From contig NZ_SHKR01000002.1 in the NCBI RefSeq assembly GCF_004217145.1, forward strand, positions 62,001 to 126,000: 64,000 bases of DNA, read 5' to 3'. Source of the stretch: Kribbella rubisoli (lineage in GTDB: Bacteria > Actinomycetota > Actinomycetes > Propionibacteriales > Kribbellaceae). Both the position numbers and the translations under genes were made by a program. How positions within the stretch are numbered: the stretch's first letter is position 1; each line of letters begins with the position of its first letter. This document shows positions 1-8,572 of the stretch, one piece after another. The notes below the pieces were generated by a model that was not told where the DNA came from, searched no databases, and was given only the letters and a program-made list of their open reading frames with translations.

Positions 1-63
1 CGAGTACGGGCCGAGGTGCGCGTGGACGTCGATGATCCGGTGCGTCGGCCGGCGCCCGATCAC
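1..63 (-). CDS. Amidohydrolase-family protein, N-terminal 21 codons only (runs off the window)
   Basis: Reading the minus strand from a GTG at 63-61 gives 21 open codons to the window edge. They begin MIGRRPTH and include DVHAHLG, a His-x-His metal-binding motif typical of the first strand of amidohydrolase_2-type TIM-barrel hydrolases. The GTG overlaps the TGA of the upstream gene (GTGA), so translation is probably coupled. It would be the fifth gene of the minus-strand operon that starts at the solute-binding protein. Substrate cannot be told from so short a piece. Confidence 0.6.
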   Translation of the reverse strand, partial: MIGRRPTHRIIDVHAHLGPYS

Positions 64-821
64 GAGCGACCTCCGCTGAACAGCCGACTCGCAGTGTCCG
101 CGCCGACCAGCCGGACCGTCGCGTCGTCGAGGCCGGACCAGGCCAGCCGTACGACGCTCTCGCCGGGATCGCGCAGCCCGAAACCGGTCGCGAAGAGCAG
201 CCGGTCCGCGAGGTCGTTGGCGGCGAGCCACTCGACGCCTTGGTGCGCGGCGAAGTCGACCAGGTCGACGTAGATGTTGGTGTGACCATCAAGTGCGGCC
301 CAGAGCTCGCGGAGCTTGCGGTAGCCGAGGTTCGAGATGACGATCGGGAGTTCCGGGTAGCGGGTCGCGATCGCGGTCAGCTCCGGCCAGGTGATCTCGG
401 CGGCGTCGATGCACAACGGCAGCCGGTTGGCCTGCAGCGCGGCGTACAACTCGTCGAGCAGGCCGGGGGCGAAGCCGTGCGACGCCGGGTGGATCCGGAA
501 GGCCGCGACGCCTTCGTCGACGGCGCGTTCGACGAGTTCCGTCAGCGAGTCCAGTTCGCCCGGGGTCGCGGGGACCGCGCTCCAGCACGCGAGTACGCCG
601 CGATCGGCCAGGCTGTGCGCGAGGGCGGACGCCTCGGCGTTGCCGCCGATCGGGTCGTGGAGCCAGGACGCCATCGCGCTGACCAGCGCGCCCGACAGCT
701 CGAACCGGTCAAGATGCGCAGCAACCGCATCCCGATCAGTCGCCGGCTGCAAACTGGCCGGATGTGCGCCGGTCACCACCCGCGCATCGAACCACCCACA
801 AGTCACCGCATCACTCATCAC
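60..821 (-). CDS. Amidohydrolase-like TIM-barrel protein
   Basis: A 253-residue protein with the spacing of an amidohydrolase_2-type barrel: a central FRIHPASHG segment, a PIVISNLG strand followed by a helix, and a C-terminal LLFATGFGLRD strand where such enzymes carry the last metal-side Asp. The N-terminal HxH motif of the family is not visible, so it may be a metal-poor or non-catalytic paralogue of the partial gene downstream. The start is GTG at 821, overlapping the lyase stop (GTGATG, with an alternative ATG three bases on). Its place in a glycan-degradation operon suggests a lactonase or sugar-acid hydrolase role, which is inference. Confidence 0.7.
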   Translation of the reverse strand: MMSDAVTCGWFDARVVTGAHPASLQPATDRDAVAAHLDRFELSGALVSAMASWLHDPIGGNAEASALAHSLADRGVLACWSAVPATPGELDSLTELVERAVDEGVAAFRIHPASHGFAPGLLDELYAALQANRLPLCIDAAEITWPELTAIATRYPELPIVISNLGYRKLRELWAALDGHTNIYVDLVDFAAHQGVEWLAANDLADRLLFATGFGLRDPGESVVRLAWSGLDDATVRLVGADTASRLFSGGRS

Positions 822-2770
822 GAACCATCCCCCGATTCAACAGTCCAGCGGCCCGCGTACGGCAACGTCAAGTGCGCCCATCCGTTCTCGATCGCTGCGT
901 CGATCACGATGCCGTTGAGACGGAGCTCGCCGGTGGCGTGCACAGACAAGTCGCAGCGTGCGGAGCAGGTGACGTCGTACCGCGTCGACTCAGCGAGGAC
1001 GGTGATGTCTTCTGTGGAGCGCACCAGCGACGGCAGTTCCCGCACCCGCCAACCGGTTGCCCAGGACAACTTTCCGTCGACGGAGCGGATCCAGGTGGAG
1101 GCGCCGATGCGGTCGGTGGTGGGTCCGTTGGTGACGAGTAGTTCACCGCCTACTCGGGTGACGGCAACGTCGTCCGCGTACGGCACGAGAACGGTTGTGA
1201 AGTCGCCGCTCGAGCGCTCCAAGCTGAGCGAGTGCAAGGGCCCGTACTCCGCCGTCTGAGACTCCAGAACCGGCCGTCTGGCGGTGCCCTCCGCGGTGCC
1301 GACGACGGTTGTCGCCGGATCACCCGCCTCCAGCAGCAGGAGACGCTCCGCCGCGTACGCAAGCGGACCGACCTGCTGCCAGGGGTGCAGCGCATGCCAC
1401 ATCGCGCGGAAGGTGTGCGGGCCGCTCGCCCTGTCCGTCACGACGACGTACGCCGGTTCCTCGCGCACCATCGCGATCGTGCGCGACTGCTCCAGCCCGT
1501 TGCCGTGATGGCGACCGTTGAAGACCGCCACCGGACCGGTGTCGACGAGCGGATCGACCGACACCTGACGATCCGTGGACAGTTCGCGATCGTCGACGAG
1601 AACCGTGTTGTGGCCGCGACCTGACTGATACCAGCTCACATAGCCGGGATCGTCATAGCTCGGCGGACCGCCGGCCTCCCACAGCAATGGCTCGCCCCAC
1701 CCGTCCAGCACCAGATCCAGTACGGCGCGATGCGAGTGCGACTCCAGCTCATGTTCGATATGCGGCCCGTGATTGATCACGGCCCGCAGCTCGTCACTGC
1801 GCAGAATCGTGTACCCGGACTCCGGCAAGACAGTTGCCAAAGGCAACTCCAAAGGCAGCGAACCGCCACGCTCCAGCATCGCAGCAGGCCAGACGATCCC
1901 GCTGTCCTGCAGATGCGGCACCCAACCACCCGACGACACCAACTCGCGCAACCAGGTATGCATCGCGGCATACCGCGGATGCCCCGCCACCTCCGAGTCG
2001 ATCCGAGCCGCTGTCTGGAGCGCGCTCAGCACCATCCCGTGGTACCCAGGCGACCGCTCATAGTGTCCGCCATCCGGATAGATGTCCAAAGCGAGATGCT
2101 CTTCGATCCGCTCCCGCGCACGCCCCGCCCAGGCCGCCGACTCAACAAGTGACGGCAGGACAGCGCTGATATGCAGTAGCTCGGTCGCGCACACCAATTG
2201 CCAGTTCCCGTGCCGGAACACGTCATGCTCGTCGTACGCCCAGCGGGCTCCGCCGACCAGCGTCGCGACCAGCCGTCCCCACGCGCGGTCGGACAGCGAC
2301 GACGGGGTCAGCACCTCGAGCGTCGGCAGCAGGTTGCGGCAGCGTGCCCAGGTGCCGAGCGAGTACCAGATGACGTCCAGCCCCGGCCACTCACCGGTGA
2401 CCGAGTCGCGCCGCTCCACCCACTCGTCCAGGTGCCGCTCGAAGGCCTGCAGATAGCGGTCGTCGCCGGTCAGCAACCAGGCATCAACGCCGGGCTTCAG
2501 CCAGCCGAGGTAATGGAAGCCGTACAGCTGCGACCGGCCCTTGCCCAGCCCGGTCACGTCCACACCATCAAGCAACGGTGCTGCGGCTTCGAGTACGCCG
2601 TCAGCTGGGTCCGGCAACGGCCAGGCCGGACGCTGCATCCGAGCTCCCACAAAAGCGCGCAGCCCGGCCAGATCCTCCGCCGGCGACCCGAACGCCTTGA
2701 GCAGGTCGTCCGTCCCGATCTGGTTGATCCGCCCGTCGATGTGCCGCGGCTTCTCCGGCCCCGTACTCAT
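818..2770 (-). CDS. Heparinase II/III-family polysaccharide lyase, predicted cytoplasmic
   Basis: The 650-residue protein has the family layout: an N-terminal alpha/alpha toroid (about 40-330, with FRHGNWQLV and ERSPGYHG motifs) and a C-terminal beta-sandwich domain (about 350-640) with HGPHIEHEL, HSHRAVLDL and GRGHNTVLVDD motifs. Such enzymes cleave uronic-acid-containing polysaccharides or oligosaccharides by beta-elimination. The start is the ATG at 2770, overlapping the oxidoreductase TGA (ATGA); the frame stays open upstream but has no better start. No signal peptide is seen, so it probably acts on imported oligosaccharides inside the cell. Neighbours are a sugar-acid-type dehydrogenase and an importer. 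The exact uronide is unknown. Confidence 0.85.
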   Translation of the reverse strand: MSTGPEKPRHIDGRINQIGTDDLLKAFGSPAEDLAGLRAFVGARMQRPAWPLPDPADGVLEAAAPLLDGVDVTGLGKGRSQLYGFHYLGWLKPGVDAWLLTGDDRYLQAFERHLDEWVERRDSVTGEWPGLDVIWYSLGTWARCRNLLPTLEVLTPSSLSDRAWGRLVATLVGGARWAYDEHDVFRHGNWQLVCATELLHISAVLPSLVESAAWAGRARERIEEHLALDIYPDGGHYERSPGYHGMVLSALQTAARIDSEVAGHPRYAAMHTWLRELVSSGGWVPHLQDSGIVWPAAMLERGGSLPLELPLATVLPESGYTILRSDELRAVINHGPHIEHELESHSHRAVLDLVLDGWGEPLLWEAGGPPSYDDPGYVSWYQSGRGHNTVLVDDRELSTDRQVSVDPLVDTGPVAVFNGRHHGNGLEQSRTIAMVREEPAYVVVTDRASGPHTFRAMWHALHPWQQVGPLAYAAERLLLLEAGDPATTVVGTAEGTARRPVLESQTAEYGPLHSLSLERSSGDFTTVLVPYADDVAVTRVGGELLVTNGPTTDRIGASTWIRSVDGKLSWATGWRVRELPSLVRSTEDITVLAESTRYDVTCSARCDLSVHATGELRLNGIVIDAAIENGWAHLTLPYAGRWTVESGDGS

Positions 2771-3801
2771 GCGACCCCAGGAGCGACGTCGACCGGTTGC
2801 CGGGTCTCGATCGACAGATGCGCGGCCTCGAGTACGGCAGTCACGTCGCGGCTGCTCTCGATCGTGATCAACGGTTCCCGGCCGGTCCGGCAGCAGTCGA
2901 CCCAATGCGCGATCGCATCGGCGTACGCACCGGCCGGGATGCCGTGCATGACCCGCTGCAGCATGTTCCGCGGATAGCTGTAGCCCTCCGGACGAGCCAG
3001 GACGACGCTCTCCTTCTGCCGGTCGAGCTGTACGACGCCGTTGTCGGTGGTCACCGCGACGTACGAGTCGACCGTGGTCGGGAACGTGTTCGGATAGATC
3101 CACGCCGACTCGAACGTGGCGACCGCGCCGCGCGAGTACTCCGCCTGGATCTGGATCGCGTCCGGGGTGTCGATGCCGAGCGACCGCAGCTTGCCCCACC
3201 GAGCTGTTGCGTAGACGCGGCGTACCTGATCGCGCAGCAGCCACGAGACCAGGTCGATGTCGTGGCTGGACAGGAACCACGCACACGTCGTGCGATCGGC
3301 CCAGGACAGCATCTCGGTCGGCACGAAGATCGTGTCGTCCTTGCGTGCGTACGCGACTGCGGCCTCACCGAGATCCGCGAGCAGCTCGTAGGCCTGTGCG
3401 TACGCCGGAACCCAGCGATGATTGAACAGGCACATCGCGACCACGTCGTTCTCGCGGATCGCCTTCACCGCGGCGTCAGCTTCCGCGACCGACGTGGTCA
3501 TCGGCTTCTCGACCAGGATGTGCTTCCCGGCCTCCGCGGCCCGAACCATCATGTCGCCGTGCATATCGTCCGGAGTGGTGAGTACGACGGCATCCACCGC
3601 GTCCGAGGCGAGGAGCGCGTCGAGGTCGGGGTGAATCGTGGGCCGGGGCGCGCCACGTGCGGCGATCTCGTCGGCCAGCCGCCCGGCCGAATCCGCCGAC
3701 CGGCTGGTCACCGCCGTGATCTCGGCGTCGGACCGGCCGGACAACGACAGCGCGTTGCCCCGCCCCATGATCCCGGCCCCGACAATCCCAATCCGCAACA
3801 C
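2767..3801 (-). CDS. Gfo/Idh/MocA-family NAD(P)-dependent oxidoreductase
   Basis: A 344-residue protein of normal family length. The N-terminal Rossmann fold opens with GIVGAGIMG (residues 5-13), and the diagnostic EKP motif is at 98-100, where the lysine helps catalysis. Family members oxidise or reduce sugars and sugar acids, sometimes with hydride shuttling. The start is GTG at 3801, one base beyond the stop of the binding-protein gene (TAG at 3803-3805); the 3' end overlaps the lyase start. Co-expression with the lyase suggests it processes the unsaturated or oxidised sugar released in the cytoplasm (inference). Confidence 0.88.
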   Translation of the reverse strand: MLRIGIVGAGIMGRGNALSLSGRSDAEITAVTSRSADSAGRLADEIAARGAPRPTIHPDLDALLASDAVDAVVLTTPDDMHGDMMVRAAEAGKHILVEKPMTTSVAEADAAVKAIRENDVVAMCLFNHRWVPAYAQAYELLADLGEAAVAYARKDDTIFVPTEMLSWADRTTCAWFLSSHDIDLVSWLLRDQVRRVYATARWGKLRSLGIDTPDAIQIQAEYSRGAVATFESAWIYPNTFPTTVDSYVAVTTDNGVVQLDRQKESVVLARPEGYSYPRNMLQRVMHGIPAGAYADAIAHWVDCCRTGREPLITIESSRDVTAVLEAAHLSIETRQPVDVAPGVA

Positions 3802-3802
3802 G

Positions 3803-5104
3803 CTATTTGCCCTTCGCCAGAGTCTCGTTCCACGCCTTCTCGGCGTCGTCCAGTGCTTGCTCAGCAGTCTTGGTACCCGACATGTACGCGCGGATCTGGT
3901 CGTCGAACAGCTGCCGCAACTGCTCGTCGTTCCCGGAACCCATCGACGCGTCCACGCTGGTCTTGAACGTGTCGACGAGGATCTTGCGGGCCTGATCAGC
4001 CGGCGTGTTCCCGGAGATGTCGGTGAAGAACGGGTCGGCGAGAGCCTTCACCGACGACGGGTAGATCGGGACAAGCTTGCAGAGCGCGAGCTGCTGCTCA
4101 GGCGCGGCGACGTACTTGAGCCACGCGGCCGCCGCAGCCTGGTTGTCCGACTTGGCCGGGATGCCCATCACCTGCTGGCCGGACATGTAGTACTTGCCGT
4201 CGGCACCGGTCACCGGGGGACCGACCACGATCGACGAGTAGACGGCCGGCGCGTTCTTCTCGACGTTGAGCAGCGAGCTGGAGACAGCCGCCGGGTTGAA
4301 CGCGATCAGCTTGTTCTCCAGCGACTGCGGCAGGTCCCGCGGGTTCTCGCTGAGGCTTCCGGGTGCGATCGCGCCGGACGCGAACAGCGGCTTGAACTTC
4401 TCCACCAGCGCGAGCGTCTCCGGCGTGTTGAAGGCAGCCGTCTTCCCGTCCTCCGACAACAGCTTGATGCCGTCGGCCTGCACCACGCTCGAGTACGCCA
4501 TGAAGTTGGTCGCCGACTTGCCGGTCGCGTCGTGGTACTTCGTCGCGAGGGTCAACGCGTCGTCGTACGTCGTCGGCGGCTTGGCCGGATCGAAGCCGGC
4601 CTTGGCCAGCAGATCCCTGTTGTAGAACGAGAGCGACGTGCCGCCGTTGTACCACGGGATCGCGATGCGCTTGCCGTCGACAACCAACGGGTCAGCGAGG
4701 TTCGGCAGGTACGCGGCGATGTCCTCCTGGCTGAACAACGAGCTCAGGTCCGCCATCGACCCGGCGAACAGCCCGGTCGTCGCGGACGTGAAGTTGACGA
4801 CGTCCGGCACCTTCCCGCTGGCGATCGCGGCCAGCAGCTTGGTGGTGATGTCCGCGCCCGGCACGTCCACCCAGTTGATGTGAACCTTCGGATGGTCCTT
4901 CTGGTACGCGTCGATCCATTTCTGGATGTCCGGCCCGTAGTTCTTCTGCAGGTTGATCGTCCACCACTCGACGTCGCCGGCGTACGCGTCACTGGACTGC
5001 TGCTTCGGTTCGTCGCCGCCGGCCGGGCTGCCGGACACACAACCGGTCAGCGCGAGAAGCAGAGCGGCACCCGCCGCAAGGTGCCTGAGCAGGGATCGGG
5101 CCAT
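3803..5104 (-). CDS. ABC transporter sugar-binding lipoprotein (family 1)
   Basis: A 433-residue precursor. Residues 1-22 form a lipoprotein signal peptide ending in lipobox ALTGC, so the mature protein is anchored by Cys22 on the outer face of the membrane. The body reads as a family-1 extracellular solute-binding protein (VEWWTINLQ near the N-terminus, IAIPWYNGGTSLSFYNRD in the middle). It should capture an oligosaccharide for the two permeases encoded divergently at 5294-7014. It is the first gene of the minus-strand operon, with an operator-like site 20 bases upstream of its start. Confidence 0.9.
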   Translation of the reverse strand: MARSLLRHLAAGAALLLALTGCVSGSPAGGDEPKQQSSDAYAGDVEWWTINLQKNYGPDIQKWIDAYQKDHPKVHINWVDVPGADITTKLLAAIASGKVPDVVNFTSATTGLFAGSMADLSSLFSQEDIAAYLPNLADPLVVDGKRIAIPWYNGGTSLSFYNRDLLAKAGFDPAKPPTTYDDALTLATKYHDATGKSATNFMAYSSVVQADGIKLLSEDGKTAAFNTPETLALVEKFKPLFASGAIAPGSLSENPRDLPQSLENKLIAFNPAAVSSSLLNVEKNAPAVYSSIVVGPPVTGADGKYYMSGQQVMGIPAKSDNQAAAAAWLKYVAAPEQQLALCKLVPIYPSSVKALADPFFTDISGNTPADQARKILVDTFKTSVDASMGSGNDEQLRQLFDDQIRAYMSGTKTAEQALDDAEKAWNETLAKGK

Positions 5105-5123
5105 CGGTGGCTCCTCAGAACGA

Positions 5124-5150
5124 AATGTCCTAAACCTGGATTACAGACAT
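5124..5150 (-). promoter_or_regulatory. Operator-like site 1 of the divergent glycan locus
   Basis: This 27-bp stretch matches the reverse complement of 5258-5284 at 19 of 27 positions, sharing aatgtc, aaacct and caga blocks. Its ends form an ATGTC...GACAT inverted repeat. It lies just upstream of the binding-protein start. Matching sites at both ends of a divergent promoter region suggest one regulator controls both operons; no regulator gene is encoded next to them in this window. Confidence 0.5.
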
Positions 5151-5192
5151 CAGAGTGTTCGCCATCTCTTGAGAGAGGTCAAGGGAAGATCG

Positions 5193-5204
5193 CAGAAATT
5201 TCTG
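5193..5204. repeat. Perfect 12-bp palindrome in the divergent promoter region
   Basis: CAGAAATTTCTG is a perfect palindrome lying midway between the two operator-like sites. It is AT-rich compared with its surroundings. It could be a third regulator site or part of a promoter; nothing else in the sequence decides this. Confidence 0.4.
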
Positions 5205-5257
5205 GGAGTTAGCGCTTCCTGCAGCCGCGTTCGTGCGTTACGGTTCCGGACATCCAG

Positions 5258-5284
5258 GAATCTGAAAGCTAGGTTTCAGACATT
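5258..5284 (+). promoter_or_regulatory. Operator-like site 2 of the divergent glycan locus
   Basis: The core is an inverted repeat, TCTGAAA (5261-5267) and TTTCAGA (5274-5280), around a 6-bp centre. It ends ten bases before the permease ATG at 5294, so a bound repressor would cover the leader and ribosome-binding region. It pairs with the similar site at 5124-5150. Confidence 0.55.
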
Positions 5285-5293
5285 AGGGGCGAC

Positions 5294-6166
5294 ATGCGAG
5301 GACGTGTAGTCGGACAGCACTGGTACACGCCGTACGTGTTCATGCTGCCCGGGCTGCTGTTCTACGCCGCGATGTTCGCCTGGCCGGCCGTGATCGCGAT
5401 CCAGCTGGCGTTCTCCGACTACGACATCGTCCATCCGGTCCGCTTCTCCGGGCTGGACAACTTCATCCGGCTCGGCCAGGACCCGCGTGTCTGGATCGCG
5501 CTACGCAACTCGCTGTTGTTCCTGCTGATGTTCCTGCCGCTGACCGTGATCGCGCCGCTGTTCCTGGCGATGCTGGTCAACCTGAAGCTGCGCGCGATCC
5601 AGGCGTTCCGGATGCTCTACTACCTGCCGGTGATCACGTCGATGGTCGCGGTGGCGGTCGCCTGGCGGTACGTGTTCAACCGCGAAGGCGTCGTGAACTG
5701 GCTGCTCGGCCTGTTCGGCGCCGGCCCGATCGACTTCTTGCTCGACCGGCACTGGGCGCTGCCGACCGTCGTACTGCTCGAGGCGTGGAAGAACGCCGGG
5801 TTGTTCATGATGATCTACCTGGCCGGGCTCCAGGCCGTGCCGTCCGACCAGGTCGAGGCGGCGACGATCGACGGCGCGAACGCGTGGCAGCGGCTGCTGC
5901 ATGTCGTCGTACCGTCGCTGCGGCCGACGTTCGCGGTGACGCTTGTGCTGAGCATGCTCGAGGCGATGCGCGCGTTCGAGTCGGTCTACGTGCTGACCCG
6001 CGGCGGACCGCTCGACTCGACTCTCACTCTCGGCTATTACATCTGGTCGAAGGCCTTCCAGGACTACGACATGGGCTACGCGAGCGCGGTCGGCCTGCTG
6101 CTGTGGGCGATCATGATCGTCCTGGCCGGCTTCAACCTCCTGGTGACCCGACGGAGGGACGGCTGA
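5294..6166 (+). CDS. ABC sugar transporter permease, MalF/UgpA type
   Basis: A 290-residue protein with six predicted membrane segments. The EAA cytoplasmic loop (EAATIDGANAWQRLL, near 190-204) docks to the transport ATPase. The ATG follows an AGGGG ribosome site. The 3' end overlaps the next permease (TGATG at 6164-6168). It should form the importer with the second permease and the binding protein encoded on the other strand. No ATPase gene is present, so it probably relies on a shared MsiK-type ATPase, as in other actinomycetes. Confidence 0.92.
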   Translation: MRGRVVGQHWYTPYVFMLPGLLFYAAMFAWPAVIAIQLAFSDYDIVHPVRFSGLDNFIRLGQDPRVWIALRNSLLFLLMFLPLTVIAPLFLAMLVNLKLRAIQAFRMLYYLPVITSMVAVAVAWRYVFNREGVVNWLLGLFGAGPIDFLLDRHWALPTVVLLEAWKNAGLFMMIYLAGLQAVPSDQVEAATIDGANAWQRLLHVVVPSLRPTFAVTLVLSMLEAMRAFESVYVLTRGGPLDSTLTLGYYIWSKAFQDYDMGYASAVGLLLWAIMIVLAGFNLLVTRRRDG

Positions 6167-7014
6167 TGGCCCGCCGCTTGTACCGCACCCGGCCGCGGAT
6201 CAACCTGCGCCGCGTCGGCCTCTACGTGCTTCTGATCGCGGTGGCGGCGTTGTTCATCGGGCCGTTCCTGATCCTGCTCAGCTCTGCGACCAAGCCGGCC
6301 AGCCAGGATGTGTTCGGCTTCCCGCCCGACCTGATCCCGCGGCCCCCGGTGTTCGACTGGTTCCGCGAGGCGTGGACGACGATCCCGTACGCACGGTTCC
6401 TGGTGAACTCGGTGATCTACGTCGGCATCACCGTCCCGGTGTACCTCGTGATCTCAGCGCTGACGGCGTACCCGCTGGCCAGGATCGCGTTCCGCGGCCG
6501 CGGCCTGTTCTTCATGTTGTTCCTGTCGATCATGTTCCTGCCCGGCGAGCTGATGCTGATCCCGCGGTTCCTGGTGATGAGCCAGCTCGGCCTGACCGAC
6601 ACGTTCGCCGCGGTGATCCTGCCGGCGGTGCTGTCGTCGCTCGGGATCTTCCTGCTCCGCCAGGCGTTCTCGCAGATCCCGGACGAGATCGTCGAGGCGG
6701 CCCGGATGGACGGCGCGAACGAGTTCGCGATCTTCTGGCGGATCTGCGTGCCGATCGTCGCGCCGACGCTGGCCGTGCTCGCGATCCTCGGCTTCGTCTC
6801 GGTCTGGAACAGCTTCATCTGGCCGCTGGTCGTGCTGACCAGCCAGTCGAAGTACCCGATCGCGCTCGGGATCGCCTACCTGAGCGGCGTCGCCGGGACC
6901 GATGTCCGCGGTCTGGCCGCCGGGACGGTGATCTCGCTGGTCCCGGTGATCTTCGTGTTCCTCCTGCTGCAGAAACGCATTCTCAACAGCATGGGCGGCG
7001 CAGTCAAAGGCTGA
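6166..7014 (+). CDS. ABC sugar transporter permease, MalG type
   Basis: A 282-residue protein with six predicted membrane segments; the EAA loop reads EAARMDGANEFAIF. The start is the ATG at 6166 overlapping the previous stop, because the much longer upstream reading would cross the MalF gene in another frame. It pairs with the upstream MalF-type permease to form the membrane channel of the importer. Confidence 0.92.
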   Translation: MARRLYRTRPRINLRRVGLYVLLIAVAALFIGPFLILLSSATKPASQDVFGFPPDLIPRPPVFDWFREAWTTIPYARFLVNSVIYVGITVPVYLVISALTAYPLARIAFRGRGLFFMLFLSIMFLPGELMLIPRFLVMSQLGLTDTFAAVILPAVLSSLGIFLLRQAFSQIPDEIVEAARMDGANEFAIFWRICVPIVAPTLAVLAILGFVSVWNSFIWPLVVLTSQSKYPIALGIAYLSGVAGTDVRGLAAGTVISLVPVIFVFLLLQKRILNSMGGAVKG

Positions 7015-7057
7015 GCCGCCCACCGCCGCCCGCTCCCGTCCACCCTGTGAGGCCCTC

Positions 7058-8572
7058 ATGCAACCGTTCAGCCGCCGCACGCTCATTCTCGGAACCACCG
7101 CCGGCGGAGTCGCCGCCTGGGCCGGCATCCCGGCCCTCTCGGCATCCGCCGATCCACTCGCCTACGACTCACCCGAAGCCTTCGATGTCGCGCAGGCCGG
7201 CTACCTCGCATCCGATCCGCAGGACAACGAGGCCGGCGTCTACGCCTGGGGCGAGTCCTACTTCCTGCTCAGCCTGCTCCGGATGTACGAGGCCCACCAG
7301 GACGAGCGCTACCTGCGGACGTTCGAGGACCGCGCCCACCACCTGATGAAGACCACCGACCACGCCCGTCACGTGAAGGACTACGCCGGCCGGTCCGGCA
7401 AGGTCTGGCGTACGGCGGGCAACTACACCGCGGGGCACGGCGTACTCCCTGATGGCGACGGCAAGCCCGCGATCCAGCTCCGGTGGGCCGGGAGCAGGTC
7501 GGCCGAGTCGACCGCCGAGGTCTCGAACGTTGCCGACGGCACCTTTGACCTCGTACTCCGGAACCCGGCCACCACGACCGTCGTCACGCTGCCCGGCGTC
7601 AGCCTCGATCCCGCTGCGCCGACGTACGTCGTGACCGCTGTCGACAACGCCTACACAGCGGCCCTGCGCTGGACCGCGGCCGAGCTCCGCGAGACTCCCG
7701 CAGCAGCGCCCGCACCCGCACCGGCCACGATCACCTTCCAGCCCCAGTACTACGTGTTCGCCGTACACACCGGGATGATCGCGTTCCCGCTGGCGCGCTA
7801 CGCCCGGATGGTGTTGCAGTCGCCGAAGCTCCGTTCGCGCCAGAAGTTCGCGCGCGACGTCCTCGACGCGGCCACCGCAGCCGTGGCGTTCCACGATCCC
7901 GAATGGGTCTCGCGGCCGGACGGGACGGGCGACTACGTGTGGCCGAAGGGTGCGCCGATCCCGTTCGACGGGACGATCCAGCCGTACAACCAGAGCCAGG
8001 GCATCGGTCAGGTGCTGGTCGAGCTCTTCCGCGCGACCAAGCAGCCGCGCTACAAGACCCGGGTCCAGCAGATGCTCAAGGCGTACCAGCCTGCGCTCCG
8101 GCTCGTCGACGGCGCGTACGTGTGGACCTACTGGCCGCCGTACAGCGAGCTGTACGCCGGTTACCCGAAGACTGCGGGGATCTCGGAGTACACGCCGTCC
8201 TATCCGGCGTCCAAGCAGATCGAGGACCTCAGCCACGCAGCGATCAGCACCGAATTCGTGCACGCGGCGTACGACGCGGGGATCGACGGGGGAGCGGTCA
8301 CCGACGTGACGATCTTCGCGAAGACGTTCACGCAGAAGCTGATCCGGTCCGCGAACGAGGTCTGGTTCCGCGTCGACGGGACCGGCGACGCCGTGCCGGC
8401 CAACGCGGTGCAGTGCGCACGATGGGGCGAGTACGCCGAACAGGATCTGCTGATCTACCAGCAGTCCTTGCGCGTGTACGACGCCGTACAGCTTGTCCCG
8501 GTGCAAGGCTCGCACGCATTGGGTATCGCATACCTGAACTGGGCGAAGAACTCTGGCTGGAGGAACAAGTGA
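7058..8572 (+). CDS. Tat-exported alpha/alpha-toroid-type protein, possibly glycan-active
   Basis: A 504-residue protein with a twin-arginine signal (SRRTLILGTT, then a hydrophobic stretch and ALSASA, likely cleaved near residue 31). The body has helix-pair repeats, with motifs such as YNQSQGIGQVLVELFRAT and KQIEDLSHAAISTEF, that resemble toroid folds of C5-epimerases and polysaccharide lyases. I cannot assign a reaction. A central insert (about 150-230) is Ala/Pro-rich before ATITFQPQYY. It follows the permeases by 43 bases and overlaps the next gene (GTGA), so it is probably the extracellular member of this glycan locus. Confidence 0.7.
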   Translation: MQPFSRRTLILGTTAGGVAAWAGIPALSASADPLAYDSPEAFDVAQAGYLASDPQDNEAGVYAWGESYFLLSLLRMYEAHQDERYLRTFEDRAHHLMKTTDHARHVKDYAGRSGKVWRTAGNYTAGHGVLPDGDGKPAIQLRWAGSRSAESTAEVSNVADGTFDLVLRNPATTTVVTLPGVSLDPAAPTYVVTAVDNAYTAALRWTAAELRETPAAAPAPAPATITFQPQYYVFAVHTGMIAFPLARYARMVLQSPKLRSRQKFARDVLDAATAAVAFHDPEWVSRPDGTGDYVWPKGAPIPFDGTIQPYNQSQGIGQVLVELFRATKQPRYKTRVQQMLKAYQPALRLVDGAYVWTYWPPYSELYAGYPKTAGISEYTPSYPASKQIEDLSHAAISTEFVHAAYDAGIDGGAVTDVTIFAKTFTQKLIRSANEVWFRVDGTGDAVPANAVQCARWGEYAEQDLLIYQQSLRVYDAVQLVPVQGSHALGIAYLNWAKNSGWRNK

